Made by a program: the position numbers and the translations under genes. 64,000 bases of DNA from Mycobacterium shigaense. GTDB lineage: Bacteria; Actinomycetota; Actinomycetes; Mycobacteriales; Mycobacteriaceae. The notes beneath the pieces are model-generated. The model had not been told where the DNA came from, did no database searches, and saw only the letters and a program-made list of their open reading frames with translations. The stretch's first letter is position 1. Every line of letters begins with the position of its first letter. Shown here piece by piece: positions 18,878-27,793 of this stretch. The stretch spans positions 124,001 through 188,000 of the forward strand of contig NZ_AP018164.1 in NCBI RefSeq assembly GCF_002356315.1, written 5' to 3'.

Positions 18878-18899
18878 GGTGAGAGAGTACTCACTCACC
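18878..18899. promoter_or_regulatory. 22-bp palindrome, likely TetR operator
   Basis: The arms GGTGAGAGAGT and ACTCACTCACC are inverted repeats with one mismatch per arm and no spacer (centre GTAC). It touches the ATG of the minus-strand tetR and faces the plus-strand aldolase gene 122 bases away, so it may control both directions. Confidence 0.65.
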
Positions 18900-19021
18900 A
18901 CACAGGGTGGCAAATCCGGGGGTGGTGGTAGCCCGAGGGCATCGGGATGCGCGATGCTGGGACTCAGCTCGCGGCTCCCGGGGGCACCGGGGCCGGCGGG
19001 CGCGACGACGGAAGGAATGCA

Positions 19022-19909
19022 GTGAACGAAGAGCAGCGCAACGTTATGGCGTCGGGCCGCGGCTTCATCGCCGCACTGGACCAAAGCGGCGGCAGCTCGC
19101 CAAAAGCCTTGAAGCTCTATGGGATTGACGAGGACACCTACAACGGCGACGACCAGATGTTCGACCTCATCCACCAGATGCGCGCGCGGCTGATCACCAG
19201 CCCGAGCTTCACCGGCGCTCACGTGATCGCGACCATCCTGTTCGAGCAGACCATGGACCGGACTGTCAACGGCGAGGACTCCGCGGCTTTCCTGTGGAAG
19301 CAGAAGCACATCGTGCCGTTCGTGAAGGTTGACCAGGGGCTGGCCGACGCCGAAAACGGCGTGCAGCTGATGAAGCCGATGACGAAGCTCGACTCCCTGC
19401 TCGAGCGGGCCGTCGACAAAGGGATTTTCGGTACCAAGATGCGCTCGTTCATCCAGGAACCGAACGCCGCGGGCATCAGGGCGATCGTCGACCAGCAATT
19501 CGAGTACGCGGACAAGATCGCCGTGAGCGGGCTGATCCCGATCATCGAGCCCGAGGTCAGCATCAAGAGCCCCGACAAGCCCGCGGCGGACAGCCTGCTG
19601 GTGTCGGCGCTGACCGCCAAGCTCGACGAGCTCCCCGGCAACCGTCAGGTCATGTTGAAGCTGACCCTGCCCGACGAGGACAACCTGTATGCGCCGCTGA
19701 TCGGCCACCCCCGGGTATTGCGGGTGGTTGCCCTGTCCGGCGGCTACAGCCTCGCGGAGAGTTGCACGATCCTCGCCCGCAACAAGGGGTTGATCGCCAG
19801 CTTCTCGCGGGCGCTCACTGAGGGGTTGACCGTTCAGCAAAGCGACGCGGAATTCGACGAGAAGCTCGGATCGAACATCGAGCAGATCTACCAGGCGTCG
19901 ATCACCTAG
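19022..19909 (+). CDS. Class I fructose-bisphosphate aldolase
   Basis: 295 residues from GTG 19022, preceded by a GGAAGG ribosome site; the longer frame from 18947 has a non-family leader. It is metal-independent, with Schiff-base chemistry, cleaving fructose 1,6-bisphosphate. Family segments: NVMASGRGFIAALDQSGGS at the start, FVKVDQGLAD, GTKMRSFIQEPN, LIPIIEPEVSI with the Glu pair, LKLTLPDE, VALSGGYS for the phosphate loop and IASFSRALTEGL. It is the kind of small bacterial class I enzyme found in actinobacteria. It ends 53 bases before the formate dehydrogenase gene. Confidence 0.86.
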   Translation: MNEEQRNVMASGRGFIAALDQSGGSSPKALKLYGIDEDTYNGDDQMFDLIHQMRARLITSPSFTGAHVIATILFEQTMDRTVNGEDSAAFLWKQKHIVPFVKVDQGLADAENGVQLMKPMTKLDSLLERAVDKGIFGTKMRSFIQEPNAAGIRAIVDQQFEYADKIAVSGLIPIIEPEVSIKSPDKPAADSLLVSALTAKLDELPGNRQVMLKLTLPDEDNLYAPLIGHPRVLRVVALSGGYSLAESCTILARNKGLIASFSRALTEGLTVQQSDAEFDEKLGSNIEQIYQASIT

Positions 19910-19962
19910 CCCGGCTTTCGCGTCCGTCGCAGGCGGTGGCGGCGCGCACTACGCTTTCAAGC

Positions 19963-22900
19963 ATGGCCCCGAAGCTGCCCTCGCCGAAGATCCTCCTCGA
20001 ATGGCCCGTACTCCGTCAGCTGCGTTCGGGCGATGCGTTCGGCCGCGGGACGGCGGTGACGTCCAAGCACACCCGCGCTCTTGCTCCGCGCACCACGACG
20101 GCCGATCGCGTCGTGCAGAGCGTGTGCCCGTATTGCGCGGTGGGGTGTGGCCAGAAAGTTTTCGTCAAGGACGAGCAGGTCGTGGCGATCGAGGGCGATC
20201 CGGACTCGCCGATTTCGCGGGGTCGGCTGTGCCCCAAGGGGTCGGCCAGCGAGCAGTTGGTCAATTCGCCGGGACGGCAGACCAAGATGCTCTACCGCGC
20301 CCCGCGGGCAACCGAATGGCAGTCGCTGGATCTGGACACCGCCGTCGACATGGTGGCCGACCGTTTCGTCGAGGCCCGTCGCCATGCTTGGCAGGACATC
20401 GACAAGAAGGGCCACCCGTTGCGGCGCACCATGAAGATCGCCGCGCTCGGCGGCGCCACACTGGACAACGAAGAGAACTACGTCATCAAGAAGCTCTTCA
20501 CCGCCGCCGGCGCCATCCAGATCGAGAACCAAGCTCGTATTTGACACAGCTCCACGGTTCCCGGTCTGGGAACCTCCTTCGGGCGCGGTGGCGCCACCCA
20601 ATCACTGCAAGACATGGCCAACGCCGACTGCATCGTTATCCAGGGCTCCAACATGGCCGAGTGCCATCCGGTGGGATTCCAGTGGGTCGAGGAGGCAAAA
20701 GCGCGCGGCGCGAAGGTGATTCACGTCGACCCCCGGTTTACCCGCACCTCGGCGGTGTGCGACAGGCACGTCGCGATCCGAGCCGGGTCCGACGTGGTGC
20801 TGTTGGGTGCGCTCATCAATCACGTCATCAGCAACGACCTTTGGTTCAGGGAGTATGTGGTCGCGTACACCAACGCGGCCACGCTGATCAACGAAAACTA
20901 CCGTGATGCCGAGGATTTGGGCGGGCTGTTCTCCGGCTTCGACCCCGAGACGGGACAGTACGACCCGTCGACGTGGGCGTACGCAGGACAGGAAGCGGAC
21001 GAGGCCGACACCGAACATGGGGCCAGTGCGTCCGCCCGCGCCGCCGGCGATGTGCACGGCAGCGGTGGCCCGCCGTTGCCGCACGCTCGGGTGCAGCGCG
21101 ACGAGACGTTGCAGCATCCGCGCTCGGTGTTCCAGATCCTCAAGCGGCATTACGCCCGCTACACGCCGGAGATGGTGAAGAACGTCTGCGGCATCAGCCT
21201 CGAAGACTTCGACTTCCTCGCCCGCACGATCACCGAGAACTCTGGTCGCGAGCGCACCACCTGTTTCGCCTATGCCGTCGGCTGGACGCAGCACACGCTG
21301 GGGGCCCAATTCATCCGCACCGCAACGATTCTGCAGCTGCTGTTGGGTAACGTCGGGCGCCCGGGCAGCGGCATCATGGCGCTGCGCGGGCACGCCACCA
21401 TCCAAGGCTCCACCGATATCCCGACGCTGTTCAACCTGCTGCCCGGTTACCTGTCCATGCCGAAAGCCGGTGTGCACGACACCTTTCAGGACTACATCGA
21501 AGCCGTCGGGCCGAAGAATCAGAAGGGTTTCTGGGCTAACGCGGACACCTACATCGTCAGCCTGCTCAAGGCGTGGTGGGGAGACGCCGCGCGCGCGGAC
21601 AACGACTGGGCCTACGACTACCTGCCCCGGCTATCCGGCCCGCACGGCACCTATCAGACGGTGATGTCGATGCTCGACGACGAGGTCGACGGATACTTCC
21701 TGCTCGGCCAGAACCCGGCCGTCGGGTCGGCACACGGCCGAATGCAGCGCATGGGCATGTCGCACCTGAAGTGGCTGGTGGTGCGCGACCTCAACCTCAT
21801 CGAGTCGGCCACCTTCTGGAAGGACGGCCCAGAGATCGCATCCGGCGAGCTGAAGACCGAGGACATCGAGACCGAGGTGTTCTTCTTCCCGGCGGCGACG
21901 CACGTCGAGAAGGCCGGCTCGTTCACCCAGACGCAACGACTGGTGCAGTGGCGGCACAAGGCCGTCGAGCCGCCCGGCGACTGCCAGAGCGAGCTGCAGT
22001 TCTTCGTCGAGCTGGGCAACCGGATCAGGCAGCGGCTGGCCGGGTCGACCGATCCGCGCGACCGGCCGCTACTCGATCTGACGTGGGACTATCCCGTCGA
22101 CGAGAGCGGCGAGCCCGATGCCACGGCAGTCCTGGCCGAGATCAGTGGCTGCTACCTGACCGGGCCCGACGCCGGCAAACCCGTTCCCGGATATACCGAA
22201 TTGGGTGCCGACGGGTCGACGGCATGCGGGTGCTGGATCTACTCGGGCGTGTTCGCCGACGGCGTCAACCAAGCCGCTCGCCGGGCGCCGGGCGGCGGCC
22301 CGGCGCCGAACCAGTCGCAATGGGGTTGGGCATGGCCGGCCGACCGGCGGATTCTGTACAACCGTGCCTCGGCCGACCCGGACGGAAAGCCGTGGAGCGA
22401 GCGCAAGCGCTACATCTGGTGGGACGAAACGTTGGGTCGATGGGTTGGTGATGACGTGCCCGACTTCCCCGTCGACCGTGCGCCCCACGTCCGCCCGGAC
22501 CCCGACGTCGGCGGCCCCGACGCGTTGGCGGGCGACGACCCGTTCATCATGCAGGCCGACGGCAAGGCCTGGCTGTTCGCGCCCAAGGGCATGGTGGACG
22601 GACCGCTGCCCACCCACTACGAGCCGCAGGAGTCGCCGGTCGCCAACGCGCTGTATCCGCAGCAGCAGAATCCGTCGCGAATCATGTTCCCGCGCAAGGA
22701 CAATCTCTGGGCACCGAGCGCGGGCGACCCCGGCGCGGACGTCTACCCGTATGTGTTCACCACCTACCGGCTCACCGAGCACCACACCGCCGGCGGGATG
22801 AGCCGTTGGCTGCCCTATCTGTCCGAGCTGCAGCCCGAGATGTTCTGCGAGGTGTCCCCGGAACTGGCCGCCGAACGCGGGCTCGAGCCCTACGGGTGGG

Positions 22901-23250
22901 CCACGATCGTCTCGCCGCGGGCCGCGATCGAGGCGCGGGTACTGGTCACCGAACGGATGACGCCGCTGGTGATCGGCGGCCACACCGTGCACCAGATCGG
23001 GCTGCCCTACCACTGGGGCGTCGGCAGTGACGCGGTGGTGAGCGGTGACGCGGCCAACGACCTGCTCGGTGTGACTCTCGACCCGAACGTGCAGATCCAG
23101 GAGTCCAAGGCCGGGTCCTGCGACATTCGCCCGGGCCGCCGGCCGCGGGGCGAGGCGCTGCTGCGGCTGATCGACGAGTACCAGTCCCGCGCGGGGGTAA
23201 CCGTGGAGACGGACAATATCCGGATCACCGAGCCTCGCGAGGAGGGCTGA
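19963..23250 (+). CDS. Formate dehydrogenase large subunit, selenoprotein (in-frame TGA = Sec)
   Basis: Molybdenum bis-MGD formate dehydrogenase catalytic chain, 1095 residues when the TGA at 20542-20544 is read as selenocysteine (residue 194). C55, C58, C62 and C90 bind the [4Fe-4S] cluster (CPYCAVGC, then RLCPKGSA). The active site reads ENQARI-U-HSSTVPGLGTSFGRG, which aligns with E. coli FdnG (NQARI-U-HGPTV...), and the frame continues unbroken for 900 residues to LTEHHTAGGMSRW. The bacterial SECIS lies just after the TGA. No twin-arginine signal is present, unlike FdnG, so the enzyme may face the cytoplasm. GTG 19936 is an alternative start. Its stop overlaps the next ATG (TGATG). Confidence 0.93.
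20542..20580 (+). promoter_or_regulatory. Bacterial SECIS element with UGA selenocysteine codon
   Basis: The TGA is followed by a hairpin with perfect 7-bp stem GGTTCCC (20556-20562) and GGGAACC (20568-20574) and the loop GGTCT (20563-20567). The loop begins 18 bases after the TGA. In E. coli fdhF the loop also contains GGUCU and also begins 18 bases after UGA, and the GU there is what SelB binds. Agreement in both loop sequence and spacing makes recoding rather than termination very likely. Confidence 0.9.
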
Positions 23251-24224
23251 TGGGGCAGCTGAGCGGTCCGACCGACCCCGCCGCGGCCGCCGGCTGGGCT
23301 GCTGCCAAGCCGCGCAAGGGGTTTTTCACCGACACCTCGATCTGCATCGGTTGCAAGGCCTGCGAAGTCGCGTGCAAGGAATGGAATCGCAACCCCCGCG
23401 ACGGCGACCTCGAACTGCTGGGCTCTTCGTACGACAACACCGGGGCACTGGGGGCGAGCACCTGGCGGCACGTGGCCTTCATCGAGCAGGGACGGGACCG
23501 CATCGAGGAGGCCCGCGAATCCGGCCGCGCGCTCGTCGGTTTGGGGATGCCCGCGATCCCCGGATCCGCCGACGCTCAGGCGGCTGCGAAGCCGCCGGAC
23601 ACCCCGGAGTTCCGCTGGCTGATGTCCTCGGACGTGTGCAAGCACTGCACGCACGCCGGCTGTCTCGACGTCTGCCCGACGGGCGCATTGTTCCGCACCG
23701 AGTTCGGCACCGTCGTGGTGCAGCACGACGTGTGCAACGGCTGTGGGACCTGCGTGGCGGGCTGTCCGTTCGGCGTGGTGGAGCGGCGCAGCGACGGCAC
23801 CTACGCGACTCCGGTGGAGCGACCCGGCCGCCCGAAAGAGGATTTCGTCACGGGAGTGGCCCAGAAGTGCACGCTGTGCTACGACCGCCTCGTCGAGGAC
23901 CAGACACCAGCCTGCGCCCAGACCTGCCCGACCACGTCGATCAAATTCGGCGATCACGACGACCTGGTAGCTGCTGCGCGGCAACGCGTCGCGCAGCTGC
24001 ATGACGAAGGCCGCACGGAGGCAAGGCTTTACGGCGCCAACGAAAAAGACGGCGTCGGCGGCACGGGATCGGTGTTCTTGTTGCTCGACGAGCCAGAGGT
24101 CTACGGCCTGCCGCCCGACCCGCGGGTGTGTACGGCCGACCTGCCGACGATGTTCAAGCGGGCGACCATGGCCGCGGCCGGCATGGTCGGCGCGGCCGTG
24201 TGGGCGTTCTGGAGAAGTCGGTGA
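23250..24224 (+). CDS. Formate dehydrogenase Fe-S (beta) subunit with C-terminal anchor
   Basis: 324 residues. Electron-transfer subunit with four cysteine clusters of 4Fe-4S type: CIGCKACEVACKEWN near residue 32, CKHCTHAGCLDVCPTGA, CNGCGTCVAGCPFG and CTLCYDRL...CAQTCPT. The C-terminal AAAGMVGAAVWAFW is one membrane helix, as in FdnH/FdoH. It takes electrons from the selenoprotein and passes them to the NrfD-type subunit. It overlaps both neighbours (TGATG before, GTGA after). Confidence 0.92.
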   Translation: MGQLSGPTDPAAAAGWAAAKPRKGFFTDTSICIGCKACEVACKEWNRNPRDGDLELLGSSYDNTGALGASTWRHVAFIEQGRDRIEEARESGRALVGLGMPAIPGSADAQAAAKPPDTPEFRWLMSSDVCKHCTHAGCLDVCPTGALFRTEFGTVVVQHDVCNGCGTCVAGCPFGVVERRSDGTYATPVERPGRPKEDFVTGVAQKCTLCYDRLVEDQTPACAQTCPTTSIKFGDHDDLVAAARQRVAQLHDEGRTEARLYGANEKDGVGGTGSVFLLLDEPEVYGLPPDPRVCTADLPTMFKRATMAAAGMVGAAVWAFWRSR

Positions 24225-25288
24225 GTACCTCCGAATTCGACAGCCTCCGGCCGCCGGAGCCCGCGGGGGGCAAGCGCCGTCGTCGAGGTAAGGGCCGCCG
24301 CCGCGACGAGTCGTTGATGGTGCCCGAGGCCGAGTTCACCTCGTATTACGGGAGGCCGGTGGTCAAGCCCGCGCCATGGGGACACGAGGTGGGGGCCTAC
24401 CTCTTCCTGGGTGGCGTCGCCGGCGGCTCGGGCCTACTGGCGGCCGGTGCCCAGCTCAGCGGGCGAAAGATGTTGCGCCGCAACACCAGATTATCCGCCC
24501 TGATCGCGGTGTCGCTGGGCGCCGTCGCGCTGGTGAAGGACCTGGGTCGGCCCGAGCGCTTCGTCAACATGCTGCGGACGGTGAAGCTGACCTCGCCGAT
24601 GAGCATCGGCTCCTGGATTCTCAGCCTGTTCAGCGCCGGCATCGGTGTCGCCGCGGTCTCCGAGATCGACCGGATGACCGGGGAGCGAATCCCGTTGGGC
24701 CCGTTGCGGCCCGTGCTACGCGCGGTCGAGGGGCCGGCCGGATTGGAAGCCGGCGTCTTCGCGGCGCCGCTTGCCGTCTATACCGCCGTGTTGCTCACGG
24801 ACACCGCGACACCGACGTGGAACGCCGCGTACCGAGACCTGCCGTTCGTGTTCGTCAGCTCGGCGACCCTGGCGGCATCGGGCTTGGCGATGATCACCAC
24901 CCCGGTCGCCGAGGCCGGGCCCGCCCGCAAGCTGGCGGTCATCGGTGCGGTCTGCGATCTGATCTCCGCCCGGTTCACCGAGTCCCGGATGGACCCGCTG
25001 ACCAGGGAGCCGCTACACCACGGCACGCCGGGCCGATTGCTGCAGTGCAGCGAATTGCTCGCCGCCGCAGGTGGTTTGGGGGCGTTCTTCGGCGGGGGCC
25101 GCCGCGACGTCGCGGCCCTGTCGGGACTGACGCTGCTGACGGCGTCGGCAATGCTGCGGTTCGGTTTCTTCGAAGCCGGCAAGGAATCGGCGCGCGACCC
25201 CCGCTACACGATCGAGCCGCAAAAGCGCCGGCTGGCCGCCCGCCGCGCGGCGGGCACCACCGACGACTCGATCACCACCGCGGGTTGA
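24221..25288 (+). CDS. NrfD/PsrC-type membrane subunit of formate dehydrogenase
   Basis: 355 residues from GTG 24221, overlapping the beta-subunit stop. An Arg/Lys-rich N-terminal tail is followed by about eight hydrophobic segments (for example YLFLGGVAGGSGLLAAGAQL and LSALIAVSLGAVALVKDLG). ALVKDLGRPERF and KLTSPMSIGSW are typical NrfD-family loops near the quinone site. It would pass electrons from formate to menaquinone in place of a FdnI-type cytochrome b. Confidence 0.87.
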   Translation: MSTSEFDSLRPPEPAGGKRRRRGKGRRRDESLMVPEAEFTSYYGRPVVKPAPWGHEVGAYLFLGGVAGGSGLLAAGAQLSGRKMLRRNTRLSALIAVSLGAVALVKDLGRPERFVNMLRTVKLTSPMSIGSWILSLFSAGIGVAAVSEIDRMTGERIPLGPLRPVLRAVEGPAGLEAGVFAAPLAVYTAVLLTDTATPTWNAAYRDLPFVFVSSATLAASGLAMITTPVAEAGPARKLAVIGAVCDLISARFTESRMDPLTREPLHHGTPGRLLQCSELLAAAGGLGAFFGGGRRDVAALSGLTLLTASAMLRFGFFEAGKESARDPRYTIEPQKRRLAARRAAGTTDDSITTAG

Positions 25289-25289
25289 C

Positions 25290-26267
25290 TCAGCCGATCT
25301 CGATGCCCTCGCCCGCGACGGTGTGGCCGATCACCGGGTGACCGGGTAGCTCGCCGACGACGAGGAGGCCGCCCGACGTCTGTGCGTCGGCGAGCAACAG
25401 CAGGTCGTCCTCGGTGACCCCGGGTCCCGAATGTAATTGCGGCCGAACCCAATCGAGGTTACGTCGCGTCCCGCCGGAGACGAAGCCGTCGCGCAGTGCG
25501 TCCCGAGCGGCATCGAGCACCGGTACCGCGGCGCGGTCGATGACGGCGCCCACCTTCGAAGCCCGGCACATCTTGTAGAGGTGGCCCAGCAGGCCGAACC
25601 CGGTGACATCGGTGGCCGCCTTCGCGTTCGCCGCCAGGGCGGCCTCGGCGGCGTCGCGGTTGAGCCGGGTCATCGTCGCGATGGCTTCGGCGAACACCTC
25701 GCCGGTCTGCTTGTGGCGGTTGTTGAGCAGCCCGGTGCCCAGCGGCTTAGTCAGCGTCAGCGGCAGATCCGGCGCGGCGGAATCGTTGCGCAACAATCGA
25801 TGTGGATCGGCCACGCCCGTCACCGCCATACCGTACTTCGGTTCCGGGTCGTCGATGGAGTGGCCGCCGATCACCGGGCAGTCTGCCTCCGAGGCCACCG
25901 CGAGCCCGCCGCGCAGCACCTCGGTCATCAGCTCCAGGGGTAGCAGGTCCCGGGGCCAGCCCACCAGGTTGATGGCGACGACCGGGCGCCCGCCCATCGC
26001 GTACACATCCGACAGCGCGTTGGCCGCCGCGATGCGGCCCCAGTCGTAGGCGTCGTCGACGACCGGCGTGAAGAAGTCCGCCGTGGACAGCACCGCGAGA
26101 TCGCCGACCAATACCGCCGCCGCGTCGTCGCCGTCGTCGAGCCCGACGAGCACGTCCCCGTGGGTCTGTCCGGCCAGCCCGCGCACCGCCTCCTCGAGCT
26201 CGCCGGGCGGGATCTTGCAGGCGCAGCCGCCGCCGTGGGCATACCCGGTGAGGCGTGTGGGGGTCAT
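25290..26267 (-). CDS. selD: Selenide, water dikinase
   Basis: 325 residues. It makes selenophosphate from selenide and ATP for SelA. The active-site loop HGGGCACKI carries C15 and K18, matching Cys17 and Lys20 of E. coli SelD; C15 is an ordinary cysteine, not Sec. DDAAAVLVGDLAVLSTADFF, NALSDVYAMGG, GGHSIDDPEPKYGMAVTG, DVTGFGLLGHL and ADAQTSGGLL are all present. It is on the opposite strand to the rest of the island: convergent with the NrfD-type gene (1 base between stops) and divergent from the tRNA-Sec gene. Confidence 0.94.
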   Translation of the reverse strand: MTPTRLTGYAHGGGCACKIPPGELEEAVRGLAGQTHGDVLVGLDDGDDAAAVLVGDLAVLSTADFFTPVVDDAYDWGRIAAANALSDVYAMGGRPVVAINLVGWPRDLLPLELMTEVLRGGLAVASEADCPVIGGHSIDDPEPKYGMAVTGVADPHRLLRNDSAAPDLPLTLTKPLGTGLLNNRHKQTGEVFAEAIATMTRLNRDAAEAALAANAKAATDVTGFGLLGHLYKMCRASKVGAVIDRAAVPVLDAARDALRDGFVSGGTRRNLDWVRPQLHSGPGVTEDDLLLLADAQTSGGLLVVGELPGHPVIGHTVAGEGIEIG

Positions 26268-26337
26268 GGCGCGAGCCTACGACCTCCGCAGCCGCCGGTG
26301 GGACGAGTGTTGGTCGGCCGGGACGGGTGCCGACCGC

Positions 26338-26343
26338 TACGTT
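26338..26343 (+). promoter_or_regulatory. Possible -10 box of the selC gene
   Basis: TACGTT fits the mycobacterial TANNNT -10 pattern and ends 7 bases before the tRNA 5' end. No convincing -35 element is visible. Position inferred only from spacing. Confidence 0.35.
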
Positions 26344-26350
26344 GATGCGT

Positions 26351-26446
26351 GGAGGCGTTTGGGTTCCTGGTGGTCCCCCCGGTCTTCAAAACTGGTGAGG
26401 CCGAGCATCTCGGTCTGGCGGGTTCGATTCCCGTCCGCCTCCGCCA
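26351..26446 (+). tRNA. selC: Selenocysteine tRNA (anticodon TCA), CCA encoded
   Basis: About 96 bases. Acceptor GGAGGCG pairs with CGCCTCC, followed by discriminator G and encoded CCA. The anticodon stem CCGGT/ACTGG encloses the loop CTTCAAA with anticodon TCA (26386-26388). A long variable arm (GAGGCCGAG, CATCT, CGGTCT region) follows and the T arm is GCGGG-TTCGATT-CCCGT. These are the marks of bacterial tRNA-Sec. It sits between selD and selA. Confidence 0.93.
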
Positions 26447-26473
26447 GCCGTGCCGAGGAGGTCGAGGACGTAA

Positions 26474-27793
26474 GTGACACAGGTCGACCCGCGGCGCCTG
26501 ATTCCGCGCACCGATCAGCTGCTGGCGCTCGCGGCCGTGCAGCAGGCGCGGACCCGGCTGGGCGACACCGTCGTCCGGGCGGTGGTGCGCGACGTTCAGG
26601 ATGCGGCGCGGCGCGGCGACCTGGCCCCCGATCAGGTGCAGGACGCCGTGCTGTCGGCCCTGGACGCCCACCGGAACACCCGGCTGCGGCCGGTGCTCAA
26701 CGCCACCGGTGTCGTCGTCCACACCAACCTGGGCCGTGCGCCGCTCGCGGCGAGCGCCGTCGAGGCCCTGATCGCCGCGAGCGGCTACGTCGACGTCGAG
26801 CTCGACCTCGCCACCGGCACGCGGTCCAAGCGCGGCGTCGTCCTTCGCCAGGCGCTGCTGGGCGCCTGCCCCGCGGCCGGGGAGGCGTTGGTGGTCAACA
26901 ACGGCGCCGCCGCGCTGGTGCTGGCGACCACGGCGCTGGCCGCCGGGCGTGAGGTCGTGGTCAGCCGCGGTGAGCTCATCGAGATCGGCGCCGGCTTCCG
27001 GCTGCCCGACCTGATCGCCTCGACCGGTGCCTATCTGCGTGAGGTGGGCACCACCAACCGCACCCATCTGCGGGACTACGCCGACGCGATCGGGCCGCAG
27101 ACCGGGTGCGTCCTGAAGGTGCATCAGAGCAACTTCCGGGTCGAAGGGTTCACCACCGCCGTCTCGACGCCCGAGCTTGCGGCGTTGACCACGGAAAACG
27201 GCGTCCCCCTGGTCGTCGACCTGGGCAGTGGGCTGCTCGCGCCCGACCCGCTGCTGCCCGACGAGCCCGACGCGGCCACCGCCCTGGCCGAGGGCGCCGA
27301 CATCGTCACCGCAAGCGGCGACAAGCTGCTCGGCGGACCCCAGGCTGGCATTGTGTTCGGGAGTGCCGAGGTCGTCGCCCGACTGGCGCGGCACCCGCTG
27401 GCCCGCGCGGTCCGCGCGGACAAGCTCACCCTCGCCGCGCTCGAGGCAACGGTCCGTGCCGGCGCCTCGCCGGTCACCCAGGCCCTGCACGCCGACGCCG
27501 AGTCGCTGCGTGCCCGGGCGGAGCGGCTGGCCGGTGCCGTCGGCGGGTCGGTGGTCGCCCACGACGGCCGCGTCGGCGGCGGGGGAGCACCCGGCGTGCC
27601 GCTACCCGGATGGGCCGTCCGCCTGCCCGAAGCCGCCGCCGCGGCACTGCGCACCGGAGACCCCGCCGTCTTGCCGCGTGTGCACGACGGCGCCTGCCTG
27701 GTCGACCTGCGTTGCATCCCCGAATCCGACGACGACCGGCTGCTGGCCGCGGTGCAGGCCGCCCTGGCGACCCTGCCGGGGGCGGACCGCTGA
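26474..27793 (+). CDS. selA: L-seryl-tRNA(Sec) selenium transferase
   Basis: 439 residues from GTG, 27 bases after the tRNA. PLP enzyme that turns Ser-tRNA(Sec) into Sec-tRNA(Sec) with selenophosphate. RPVLNATGVVVHTNLGRAPL near residue 72 is the family signature. VNNGAAALVLATTALA, SRGELIEIGAGFRLPD, LKVHQSNFRVEGF and TASGDKLLGGPQAG follow; K284 in the last is the PLP lysine. Its stop overlaps the presumed start of selB. Confidence 0.95.
   Translation: MTQVDPRRLIPRTDQLLALAAVQQARTRLGDTVVRAVVRDVQDAARRGDLAPDQVQDAVLSALDAHRNTRLRPVLNATGVVVHTNLGRAPLAASAVEALIAASGYVDVELDLATGTRSKRGVVLRQALLGACPAAGEALVVNNGAAALVLATTALAAGREVVVSRGELIEIGAGFRLPDLIASTGAYLREVGTTNRTHLRDYADAIGPQTGCVLKVHQSNFRVEGFTTAVSTPELAALTTENGVPLVVDLGSGLLAPDPLLPDEPDAATALAEGADIVTASGDKLLGGPQAGIVFGSAEVVARLARHPLARAVRADKLTLAALEATVRAGASPVTQALHADAESLRARAERLAGAVGGSVVAHDGRVGGGGAPGVPLPGWAVRLPEAAAAALRTGDPAVLPRVHDGACLVDLRCIPESDDDRLLAAVQAALATLPGADR

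Noticed and set aside
18878..19840. N-terminal extension of the TetR gene over the aldolase gene
   Set aside because: The extra 320 codons are antisense to the aldolase and unlike any TetR. ATG 18877 gives a normal regulator.
20542..20544. TGA as a nonsense mutation splitting the formate dehydrogenase gene
   Set aside because: The codon sits exactly at the Sec site of the family, a SECIS follows with correct spacing, and selA, selB, selC and selD are adjacent.
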